Source: JAFKKS01 sp039808325
GTDB lineage: Bacteria > Pseudomonadota > Alphaproteobacteria > Rhizobiales > Xanthobacteraceae
Direction of reading: 5' to 3'
Length of the DNA: 5,927 bases
NCBI GenBank assembly: GCA_039808325.1
Contig: JBDHSU010000183.1
Location: 1-5,927 of the forward strand
This document shows, piece after piece, positions 1 to 4,865 of the stretch (its first letter is position 1; each line of letters starts with the position of its first letter). A program made the position numbers and the translations under genes. Below the pieces are notes generated by a model. That model worked only from the letters and a program-made list of their open reading frames with translations, searched no databases and was not told the DNA's origin.

Positions 1-77
1 TTCTGCGGGTCGGGATACTGCGGCGCCTGCGCAATCGGGCGAGCGCGCCAGCTATCGGGCGTCCAACGTTCGGGCAT
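1..77 (-). CDS. Class II 3-deoxy-7-phosphoheptulonate (DAHP) synthase, N-terminal fragment
   Basis: Partial gene: only the first 25 codons are inside the window. The peptide starts MPERW and contains WTPDSWRARPI followed by QYPD. This matches the conserved opening of class II (plant-like) DAHP synthases, which begin W-x-P-x-SWR-x-KPI and then YPD. The family condenses phosphoenolpyruvate with erythrose-4-phosphate, the first step of the shikimate pathway, in the cytoplasm. The start is supported by a GGAG (86-89) eight bases upstream of the ATG, with a second purine-rich GAGG closer in. The gene has the same orientation as gor but lies 148 bp downstream, behind a hairpin, so it is probably a separate transcription unit. 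The family call rests on a short peptide and no catalytic residues are visible. The symbol (aroF or aroG in different genomes) is left blank. Confidence 0.8.
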   Translation of the reverse strand, partial: MPERWTPDSWRARPIAQAPQYPDPQ

Positions 78-102
78 CGTCCTCACTCCAATTTCCCGGC
101 CG

Positions 103-111
103 AACATACCA
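103..111 (-). promoter_or_regulatory. Possible extended -10 promoter for the DAHP synthase gene
   Basis: On the minus strand this reads TGG followed by TATGTT, an extended -10 pattern (TGnTATnnT) about 26 bases before the start codon. That would leave a leader of roughly 20 bases, enough for the GGAG ribosome site. A TTGACA hexamer lies just upstream (116-121) but only seven bases from TATGTT, too close to be its -35. No good -35 is seen at 17 bp. This is a weak, motif-only call. Confidence 0.25.
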
Positions 112-129
112 TGCGTGTCAAGCCAGACG

Positions 130-157
130 GCCGCCGGCCCCGGTTCGGGACGGCGGC
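130..157. terminator. Strong GC-rich hairpin between gor and the DAHP synthase gene
   Basis: GCCGCCG (130-136) pairs with CGGCGGC (151-157). Inside it CCCG (139-142) pairs with CGGG (146-149) around a GTT loop, giving about 11 base pairs with a small internal bulge. It lies about 70 bases past the gor stop codon. No T-run follows on either strand, so it is not a classical intrinsic terminator. It could slow polymerase, protect the 3' end of the operon mRNA, or assist termination. Its place between two same-strand genes is what suggests a boundary role. Confidence 0.35.
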
Positions 158-225
158 TCGCCTTAGCATCGGCCGAAATAGGCCCTTCGCATATAATGAA
201 GCGAGGCCGGGGGGAAGCGGGAAAA

Positions 226-1629
226 CTATTCGGCGGCCGCCGCCGAGCGGACATGGGTGCGGGTCACCTCGCGCATCGTGACCAGTTCCTCCGCCATTGT
301 CGGGTGGACGGCCACGGTGGCGTCGAAATCCGCCTTGGTCGCCCGCATTTTGACGGCGATCCCGAGAACCTGGGCGAGTTCGCCGGCATCGGGGCCGGCG
401 ATATGGCAGCCGACGACGCGATCCGTGGCGCCGTCGACCACGAGCTTCATGAGCACGCGGGTCTCCCGCCCGGACAGCGTCGCCTTCATCGGCCGGAACG
501 ACGTTTCGTAAACCCGGACAGTTCCGAGCGTTTCCATGGCATGAGCTTCCGTCAACCCGACGACGCCGAGCTCAGGCTCCGAGAAGACGGCGGTGGCGAC
601 ATCGGCATGGTCGACCTGCGTGGGCTTGCCGCCGAAGACGCTGTCGGCGAAGGCATGCCCCTCGCGGATGGCGACCGGTGTCAGATTCACGCGATTGGTG
701 ACGTCGCCGACCGCATAGATGTTCGGGACGTTCGTCTGCGAAAACGCATCGACCACGACCGCCCCGATCGGCGTGGTCTCGACGCCGACGCCTTCCAAAC
801 CGAGGCCGGCCGTATTCGGGCGGCGGCCGATCGCGAACATCACCGTATCGACCTCGACGCCGATCGCCCGCCCCTCCGAGTCGTCGAGCGAGACCGAGTA
901 GCCGTTGGCTCCCTTCTCGATGCGGCTGACCACGCGGCAGCACTCGAACCTGATCCCGCGGTGCTCCATTTCTTTCCGCAAATGGTCTCTCAAGCTGTCG
1001 TCGAAGCCGCGAAGAACGTTCTCGCCGCGATAGACCACGGTGACTTCGCTGCCGAGGCCGGCGAAGATGCACGCGAACTCGACCGCGATATAGCCGCCGC
1101 CCTGCACCAGGACGCGGCGCGGCAGTTGCGGAAGGTGGAACGCCTCGTTCGATGAGATGGCATACTCGATGCCGGGAATGGTCGCGCCATGAAACGGCGC
1201 GCCGCCCGTCGCGATCAGGATATGCCCGGCGCGAAAGCGCTCGCCCGTCGCGGGCATCACGACCGTATGCGCATCCTCGATAACGGCACGCCCGTCATGG
1301 ATGGCGACGCCCGCCTTTTGCAGGTTGCGCGTATACGCCCCCTCCAGCCGGTCGATCTCGCGATCCTTGTTGGCGATCAGGGTTGGCCAGTCGAACGAGG
1401 TCTGCGGGACCGCCCAGCCGAATCCGGCCGCATCCTCGAACTCCTGCGAGAACCGCGACGCGTAGACCAGCAGCTTCTTCGGCACGCAGCCGCGGATCAC
1501 GCATGTTCCGCCGACGCGATACTCTTCCGCGATCGCCACTTTCGCGCCGTAGCCCGCGGCGATGCGCGCGGCGCGCACGCCCCCCGAGCCGGCGCCGATA
1601 ACGAAAAGATCGACCTCGGAGACACGCAT
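226..1629 (-). CDS. gor: Glutathione-disulfide reductase
   Basis: A 467-residue cytoplasmic flavoprotein that reduces oxidised glutathione with NADPH. Domains run in family order. The FAD dinucleotide fold has GAGSGG (12-17). The redox-active disulfide is GGTCVIRGCVPKK with Cys43 and Cys48. The NADPH fold has GGGYIAVEF (177-185), followed by Arg201 and Arg207, the two arginines that contact the NADPH 2'-phosphate in glutathione reductases. AIGRRPN (266-272) and AVGDV with Asp309 form the second FAD contact. The C-terminal dimer interface carries HPT with His442 and Glu447, the catalytic acid/base pair. The GGTCVIRGCVPKK form is typical of plant, cyanobacterial and alphaproteobacterial enzymes; mercuric or dihydrolipoamide reductase motifs do not fit as well. 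The start follows the DUF2059 stop by only 9 bp, with AAGG of its ribosome site overlapping that stop, so translational coupling is likely. Confidence 0.97.
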   Translation of the reverse strand: MRVSEVDLFVIGAGSGGVRAARIAAGYGAKVAIAEEYRVGGTCVIRGCVPKKLLVYASRFSQEFEDAAGFGWAVPQTSFDWPTLIANKDREIDRLEGAYTRNLQKAGVAIHDGRAVIEDAHTVVMPATGERFRAGHILIATGGAPFHGATIPGIEYAISSNEAFHLPQLPRRVLVQGGGYIAVEFACIFAGLGSEVTVVYRGENVLRGFDDSLRDHLRKEMEHRGIRFECCRVVSRIEKGANGYSVSLDDSEGRAIGVEVDTVMFAIGRRPNTAGLGLEGVGVETTPIGAVVVDAFSQTNVPNIYAVGDVTNRVNLTPVAIREGHAFADSVFGGKPTQVDHADVATAVFSEPELGVVGLTEAHAMETLGTVRVYETSFRPMKATLSGRETRVLMKLVVDGATDRVVGCHIAGPDAGELAQVLGIAVKMRATKADFDATVAVHPTMAEELVTMREVTRTHVRSAAAAE

Positions 1630-1638
1630 GATCGCGCC

Positions 1639-2199
1639 TTAGAGCGTGTGGCCTCGTTTCTTCATCTCGGCGCGCATCTTGGTCAGGACTTCTTGCGAGA
1701 ACTGGTCGGCCCAGGTCTGGATATTCGTCATGCCCTGCTCGAGCACCTGCGGCTCGACCACGATGAGCTTCTGGCCGAGCGGCGACTTGTAGAACGTCAC
1801 CGCCTCGCGCAGCTCCTTCTCGGTCATCTTTTCGGCGTAGGTGCGCGCGAGCACATTCTCGACCTCGGCGCGCTTGCCGTCGTATTCCGTGTGCAGGTTC
1901 TTCGCGACCTCGTTGAGGTCCTTGCCGAGGCCGGGATTGGTGCGCAGGAACATGTTCTTGGCCGTCTCGATGACGCCCGGCACCACCGGGTCGAACATCG
2001 TGGTCGCCCCCTTCGCGGCAATGAGTTCCTTGGCCGCCGCGATCGCTCCGGCGCTCGGCGCGGTCTGCGCCTGAACATTCGCGCCCGCACCGACCGCAAC
2101 GGCGAACAGCAAAGCGGCGCCGGCGAGACGCGTCAGCGTCGATCGTGACAAAATCGACGAAAGTCCGGTCGCAACCATATTCCGCGAAGGAAACGACAT
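1639..2199 (-). CDS. Secreted DUF2059-family protein
   Basis: An exported protein of 186 residues and unknown function. A long basic N-region is followed by a hydrophobic core (about residues 25-40, LAGAALLFAVAVGAG) and a likely signal peptidase I site after VQA (residue 44), so the mature protein is probably periplasmic. The mature part is predicted helical and ends with the DUF2059 hallmark: a MTEKELREAVTFYKSPLGQKL stretch (Phe-Tyr-x-Ser-Pro-x-Gly-x-Lys). The start was moved 30 bases inside the longest open frame because AAGGAG (2207-2212) sits seven bases before this ATG, whereas the upstream ATG at 2229 would nearly abut the rpiA stop. It lies between rpiA and gor with short gaps, so the three are probably co-transcribed. 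No catalytic motif is visible, and the pathway link to its neighbours is unknown. Confidence 0.9.
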   Translation of the reverse strand: MSFPSRNMVATGLSSILSRSTLTRLAGAALLFAVAVGAGANVQAQTAPSAGAIAAAKELIAAKGATTMFDPVVPGVIETAKNMFLRTNPGLGKDLNEVAKNLHTEYDGKRAEVENVLARTYAEKMTEKELREAVTFYKSPLGQKLIVVEPQVLEQGMTNIQTWADQFSQEVLTKMRAEMKKRGHTL

Positions 2200-2206
2200 T
2201 GAAACA

Positions 2207-2212
2207 CTCCTT
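2207..2212 (-). promoter_or_regulatory. Ribosome binding site deciding the DUF2059 start
   Basis: A perfect AAGGAG on the minus strand, seven bases upstream of the ATG at 2199. It is the best Shine-Dalgarno match of the operon and sets the start ten codons inside the longest frame. It lies in the 32-bp gap after rpiA. Confidence 0.8.
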
Positions 2213-2231
2213 GAGAAAGACCGCGACACCC

Positions 2232-2930
2232 TCAGGTCCGCTCGATTAACTTTATCCCGTCAGGCCCCGCGAGAACGGCCGTATCGGCCATTCCGATGAA
2301 AAGCCCGTGCTCGACCACCCCTGGTATCACAGATAGAGCCTGCGCGACCGCCATGGGATCCGGTATCCGCCCCAGCTTCGCGTCAAGAATGAAGTGACCG
2401 CCGTCCGTGACGAAAGCATGGCCGTCCTTTCCGCGCCGCAGGATGCACGGCCCCGCGCAATCGACCGCCGCCAATGCCCTCGCGATCGCGATTTGCGTCG
2501 CGGCGAGCCCGAACGGCATGACTTCGATCGGCAGAGGAAAGGCGCCGAGAACAGGCACGAGCTTCGATTGATCGGCGATCACGATCATGCGGGCGGAAGC
2601 CGCGGCCACGATCTTCTCGCGCAGCAGCGCGCCGCCGCCGCCTTTGATCAGCGTAAGATTCGGCCCGATCTCGTCAGCACCGTCGACGGTAAGATCGAGT
2701 TCCGGCGTCTCGTCCAGGGTCGTCAGCGGCACGCCGAGGTCCTCGGCCTGCCGTTTCGTCGCCTCGGACGTCGGCACCCCGACGATGGCGAGGCCCTCGC
2801 GCACCCGCTCCGCCAGGAGATCGACGAAATGACGCGCCGTCGACCCCGTCCCGAGGCCGAGCCGCATCCCGGGCCGAACGGCCTCCAGCGCGCGCGCCGC
2901 GGCCTGGCGCTTCTCGGCTTCCACGTCCAT
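2232..2930 (-). CDS. rpiA: Ribose-5-phosphate isomerase A
   Basis: A 232-residue cytoplasmic enzyme, the normal length for RpiA, that interconverts ribulose-5-phosphate and ribose-5-phosphate in the non-oxidative pentose phosphate pathway. Visible motifs are the phosphate loop GLGTGST (25-31), TVDGADE (81-87) carrying the conserved aspartates, KGGGGALLREK (96-106) with Lys96 and Glu105, and ADQSK (119-123). Glu105 matches the position of the catalytic base of the family (Glu103 in E. coli), and TDGGHFILD (175-183) is also typical. The frame stays open 85 codons further upstream, but that part has no RpiA character and runs across the gph start. The ATG at 2930 with AGGGA upstream fits the family start. 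First gene of the rpiA-DUF2059-gor operon, divergent from gph. Confidence 0.96.
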   Translation of the reverse strand: MDVEAEKRQAAARALEAVRPGMRLGLGTGSTARHFVDLLAERVREGLAIVGVPTSEATKRQAEDLGVPLTTLDETPELDLTVDGADEIGPNLTLIKGGGGALLREKIVAAASARMIVIADQSKLVPVLGAFPLPIEVMPFGLAATQIAIARALAAVDCAGPCILRRGKDGHAFVTDGGHFILDAKLGRIPDPMAVAQALSVIPGVVEHGLFIGMADTAVLAGPDGIKLIERT

Positions 2931-2957
2931 GACTTCCCTGCCCCAGCGACCGCAACG

Positions 2958-2985
2958 CTTTAGGAAACCCGGCGCCGCAAGGCAA
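2958..2985 (-). promoter_or_regulatory. rpiA: Possible rpiA operon promoter
   Basis: On the minus strand TTGCCT (2980-2985) is followed after 16 bases by CTAAAG (2958-2963), a fair match to a housekeeping promoter of an alphaproteobacterium. Transcription would start about 20-25 bases before the rpiA ATG. The rest of the 154-bp divergent region shows no better candidate for rpiA, and I see no convincing pair for gph on the plus strand. Confidence 0.25.
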
Positions 2986-3084
2986 GGCTCGCGCCTCGAC
3001 GGGCGCTCCGACCGCAGGGCTTCGGGCACCATCTGCTTGGACGGCATCTTGCGGAAACGCCGATGCGCCGGTAGCGATGGCGGC

Positions 3085-3789
3085 ATGTCACATCCCGTCA
3101 TCGCCTTCGATCTCGACGGTACCCTCGTCGATACCGCGCCGGACCTCATCGCCACGCTCAACGATCTTCTCGTGGACCATGGCATCCCCGCCGTTGCCTA
3201 CGACGAAGCCCGCACGATGATCGGCGCCGGTGTCAAAGCACTCATCACGCGCGCGCTGACCGCGCAACAGGTGCGGGCGCCCGCCGCGGACATCGACGCC
3301 CTGTTCGCAACTTATATCGAGCGTTACGCCGCTCGCATCGCCGCGCTTTCGCGCCCTTTTCCGGGGCTCGAGCAGGCCCTCGACAGCCTCGCGGCCGAGG
3401 GCTACCGCTTCGCCGTCTGCACCAACAAGATCGAGTGGCTCAGCACCCGCTTGCTCGACGCGCTCTCGCTCTCTCCGCGTTTCGACGCGGTCTGCGGGCA
3501 AGGCACGTTCGATGTCATGAAGCCGCATCCGGACATGTTCCGCCGCACCATTTTGCAGGCGGGCGGCGATCCGGCGCGCGCGATCATGGTGGGCGACTCC
3601 GGCACCGACATCAATACGGCGCGCGCGGCGAACGTACCGGTCATCGCCGTCGATTTCGGCTATACCGACGTTCCCGTCAGTCAGCTCGGCCCGGACCGGA
3701 TCGTTAGCCGCTTCAGCGACCTTCCTTCAGCGGTCCGCGAGCTGTTGCCGCCGGACGCCACCGCCGCTCCCCGCGAAGCCGCTTCCTGA
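3085..3789 (+). CDS. gph: Phosphoglycolate phosphatase (HAD superfamily)
   Basis: A 234-residue cytoplasmic phosphatase of the HAD superfamily with a helical cap, most likely hydrolysing 2-phosphoglycolate from DNA repair or RubisCO oxygenation. The four HAD motifs are intact: FDLDGTLVDT with nucleophile Asp9 and Asp11, VCTNK (111-115) with Thr113, Lys146-Pro147, and MVGDSGTDINTA (168-179) with Asp171 and Asp175. The cap lies between residues 17 and 90. DTAPDL after motif I and the ALxxGIGAG-like region (EARTMIGAGVKALI) are usual for Gph. The frame is open far upstream, but the ATG before SHPVIAFDLDG is the only start that places motif I at the N-terminus. The ribosome site is weak. It is divergent from rpiA, a common Hyphomicrobiales arrangement. 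A related HAD phosphatase with another substrate cannot be excluded. Confidence 0.92.
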   Translation: MSHPVIAFDLDGTLVDTAPDLIATLNDLLVDHGIPAVAYDEARTMIGAGVKALITRALTAQQVRAPAADIDALFATYIERYAARIAALSRPFPGLEQALDSLAAEGYRFAVCTNKIEWLSTRLLDALSLSPRFDAVCGQGTFDVMKPHPDMFRRTILQAGGDPARAIMVGDSGTDINTARAANVPVIAVDFGYTDVPVSQLGPDRIVSRFSDLPSAVRELLPPDATAAPREAAS

Positions 3790-3796
3790 CGCCTTA

Positions 3797-3825
3797 TTGC
3801 ACGGAAATTCGCGCCCTCTTATGGT
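3797..3825 (+). promoter_or_regulatory. Possible promoter of the PEGA-like lipoprotein gene
   Basis: TTGCAC (3797-3802) and TATGGT (3820-3825) are separated by 17 bases, ending 45 bases before the lipoprotein start codon. The hexamers are only partial matches. The -10 would overlap the first arm and loop of the hairpin at 3814-3835, so that hairpin could be an operator instead of, or as well as, a gph transcript end. Confidence 0.3.
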
Positions 3826-3835
3826 GAAAAGAGGG
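3814..3835. terminator. Inverted repeat downstream of gph
   Basis: CCCTCTT (3814-3820) and AAGAGGG (3829-3835) form a perfect 7-bp stem around an 8-base loop, starting 25 bases after the gph stop. There is no T-run on either strand, so intrinsic termination would be inefficient. Position suggests the end of the gph transcript or an operator for the next gene. Confidence 0.35.
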
Positions 3836-3870
3836 GAGCGGCCGGTCGCCGCCCGTGGGGTATTTGCGTC

Positions 3871-4401
3871 ATGGTTCGGTTGAGCGGCGTGTTGGCGTGC
3901 GCGCTGATGTTAGGCGGCTGCGCCTCGTCACCGGTATCGTCCTGGATGCCCGGCATGGATGTGTTCAAAGGCGGAGGCGGCGCAGCCGAGCTTCGCTTGG
4001 ACTCCGAGCCGCCGGGCGCCGAGGCACGCGTTGGCAGCGGGCAGGCCTGCCGCACCCCATGCTCGCTCTCCGTGCCCGCGGCCGACACCAGCGTCACGTT
4101 CAGCGCGCAAGGCTTTCTGCCGGTGTCGGTCCCGGTGCGGGTCCTGCTGCCGGGCGATCCGCGGACGGATCCGAATGCGGTGACGGGGGTCACCTTCGAT
4201 CCCAATCCGGTCTCGGTCATGCTGGAGCCGGCCCCGCCTCCGCCGCCCCCGCCGAAGAAGCACAAGCGCGCCAAGCGCCGTCCACCTCCACCGCCCCCGC
4301 CGGCCGCGCAACCGACGGCACCTTCGCCGGCAACGATGCAGCCGCCGTTGCAGCCAACGCTGCAGCCGCCTCCACCACCGCCGCCAGGCTCGCCCGGTTA
4401 A
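3871..4401 (+). CDS. PEGA-like domain lipoprotein with polyproline tail
   Basis: A 176-residue predicted lipoprotein. The signal peptide ends in a lipobox LGGC with Cys17 as the lipidated residue; Ala18 and Ser19 follow, so there is no Asp inner-membrane retention signal and outer-membrane placement is expected. Residues 39-92 resemble a PEGA domain: AELRLDSEPPGAEARV, then GQACRTPC with Cys60 and Cys64, and a GFLPVSVPV strand. The C-terminal third is low complexity: seven prolines at 122-128, a basic block KKHKRAKRR (129-137), seven prolines at 138-144, a QPPL/QPTL repeat, and seven prolines at 166-172. It may reach from the membrane toward peptidoglycan, but no binding partner can be named. 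GGGG at 3857-3860 is a rather distant ribosome site. It follows gph by 81 bp in the same direction; co-transcription is uncertain. Confidence 0.85.
   Translation: MVRLSGVLACALMLGGCASSPVSSWMPGMDVFKGGGGAAELRLDSEPPGAEARVGSGQACRTPCSLSVPAADTSVTFSAQGFLPVSVPVRVLLPGDPRTDPNAVTGVTFDPNPVSVMLEPAPPPPPPPKKHKRAKRRPPPPPPPAAQPTAPSPATMQPPLQPTLQPPPPPPPGSPG
4236..4395 (+). repeat. Low-complexity proline-coding tract
   Basis: CCN-rich DNA coding for three runs of exactly seven prolines separated by a basic block and a QPPL/QPTL tandem (two 12-base units, cagccgccgttg and cagccaacgctg). The proline codons are mixed (CCG, CCT, CCA, CCC), so each run is not a simple codon repeat and is unlikely to be a slippage artefact. 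Confidence 0.8.
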
Positions 4402-4444
4402 GGGGCATTCTTGACGTTTGCGGAACCGGAACGGCTGCCTCGGC

Positions 4445-4473
4445 TTGACACCTCAAGCGCGACCGACCATTAC
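4445..4473 (+). promoter_or_regulatory. Probable tRNA-Val promoter
   Basis: A perfect TTGACA -35 (4445-4450) is followed after 17 bases by CATTAC (4468-4473), a weak -10. Initiation near A4481 would leave about 13 bases of leader before the tRNA. The strong -35 and correct placement support it. The last three bases of the -10 belong to the duplicated tRNA 3' end at 4471-4483. Confidence 0.5.
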
Positions 4474-4483
4474 AGCGCCCACC
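4471..4483 (+). repeat. 13-bp copy of the tRNA-Val 3' end upstream of the gene
   Basis: TACAGCGCCCACC here is identical to 4555-4567, the end of the tRNA T-stem, acceptor strand, A73 and the first two bases of CCA. The two copies are 84 bp apart. Upstream of it the match to the T-arm is lost. Its AGCGCCC (4474-4480) is also complementary to the tRNA 5' acceptor strand (4494-4500). It may be a relic of a second tandem tRNA copy or an attachment-site scar. Confidence 0.75.
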
Positions 4484-4493
4484 TGATCGGCCC

Positions 4494-4568
4494 GGGCGCT
4501 TAGCTCAGCGGGAGAGCGTTCCCTTCACACGGGAGAGGTCGTAGGTTCAATCCCTACAGCGCCCACCA
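4494..4568 (+). tRNA. tRNA-Val (anticodon CAC)
   Basis: A complete cloverleaf can be folded by hand. The 7-bp acceptor stem GGGCGCT/AGCGCCC (4494-4500 with 4558-4564) pairs perfectly. The D-stem is GCTC/GAGC. The anticodon stem TTCCC/GGGAG has one G-U pair and the loop is TTCACAC. The variable loop has five bases, and the T-arm is GTAGG-TTCAATC-CCTAC. The anticodon CAC (4526-4528) reads the valine codon GTG. A73 is followed by an encoded CCA (4566-4568). No clear T-run terminator follows. It sits alone between protein genes, with no integrase within view. Confidence 0.96.
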
Positions 4569-4791
4569 TCTTCTCCCATCCAAAATCAAGCATCGGCCTT
4601 TCGTCGTTCCGCTACGTGGGGCGACGCTCCACCGCCGCCCGCCGAGCATCTGCGCCCGCCGAGCGTCTGCGCCTGCCGCGGCGCTCGCTTTGCAGCGAAG
4701 CCTTCGACTGCTTCCCGTGCGCGGGAGCCCTCAGGCCATCACCTTCCCCGATCCTTCACGCGCCCCACGGGACGGGAGGAGCCATCGCGTC
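4569..4791. other. Gene-free stretch with clustered inverted repeats
   Basis: No credible protein gene on either strand; a 60-codon open frame at 4616-4798 has no start signal and a composition expected by chance. The stretch holds several dyads: GTGGGGCGACGCTCCAC (4616-4632, one G-T pair), GCCGCGGC (4675-4682), TCGCT-TTGC-AGCGA (4685-4698) and TCCCG-TGCG-CGGGA (4713-4726), plus the tandem repeat at 4641-4674. The dyads may form a structured trailer of the tRNA transcript or an untranslated RNA. None has a T-run, and no known RNA family is recognised. Confidence 0.5.
4641..4674. repeat. 17-bp tandem repeat, two copies
   Basis: GCCGAGCATCTGCGCCC (4641-4657) is followed directly by GCCGAGCGTCTGCGCCT (4658-4674), matching at 15 of 17 positions. 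There is no spacer, so it is not CRISPR-like. It looks like a local duplication in non-coding DNA. Confidence 0.8.
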
Positions 4792-4806
4792 GTCATGATA
4801 AATTCA

Positions 4807-4819
4807 TTGACTTAGTCAA
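4807..4819. promoter_or_regulatory. Perfect palindrome TTGACTTAGTCAA, likely MarR-type operator
   Basis: Two 6-base arms around one central base, TTGACT-T-AGTCAA, in an AT-rich island 59 bases before the start codon of the MarR-GNAT gene. MarR-family regulators commonly bind TTGnn...nnCAA palindromes of this size next to their own gene. Autoregulation is inferred from motif and position. Confidence 0.6.
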
Positions 4820-4827
4820 ACAATTCA

Positions 4828-4844
4828 GTTGACATAATTCCAAC
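4828..4844. promoter_or_regulatory. Second imperfect dyad and candidate -10 upstream of the MarR-GNAT gene
   Basis: GTTG (4828-4831) and CAAC (4841-4844) frame a smaller dyad ATAAT centred at 4836, giving GTTGnnATnATnnCAAC. Its centre lies 23 bp from that of the perfect palindrome, roughly two helical turns. It contains CATAAT (4833-4838), a 5-of-6 match to a -10 box. A TTGACT lies upstream, but with a 20-bp spacer, so the promoter may need help or use a different -35. Confidence 0.4.
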
Positions 4845-4865
4845 CTGTAAATCATGGGTGCATTC

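Noticed and set aside
192..197. Perfect TATAAT on the plus strand
   Set aside because: There is no -35 at 16-18 bp and no plus-strand gene downstream for it to serve.
115..1155. Long plus-strand open frame opposite gor
   Set aside because: It mirrors the gor reading frame in GC-rich DNA, is full of Arg/Asp/Ala/His without domain structure, and lies entirely over a gene with all its catalytic motifs intact.
1189..2148. Plus-strand open frame opposite gor and the DUF2059 gene
   Set aside because: It spans two real genes on the other strand, has no recognisable motif, and its composition is that of a codon-bias shadow.
4641..4674. CRISPR-like repeat
   Set aside because: Only two 17-bp units in direct tandem, with no spacers and no cas genes.
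4494..4791. Genomic island inserted at the tRNA
   Set aside because: No integrase, no downstream copy of the tRNA end within the window, and the flanking genes look chromosomal.
4616..4798. Small protein of 60 residues
   Set aside because: No ribosome site and no recognisable features, and it runs across several inverted repeats and the tandem repeat.
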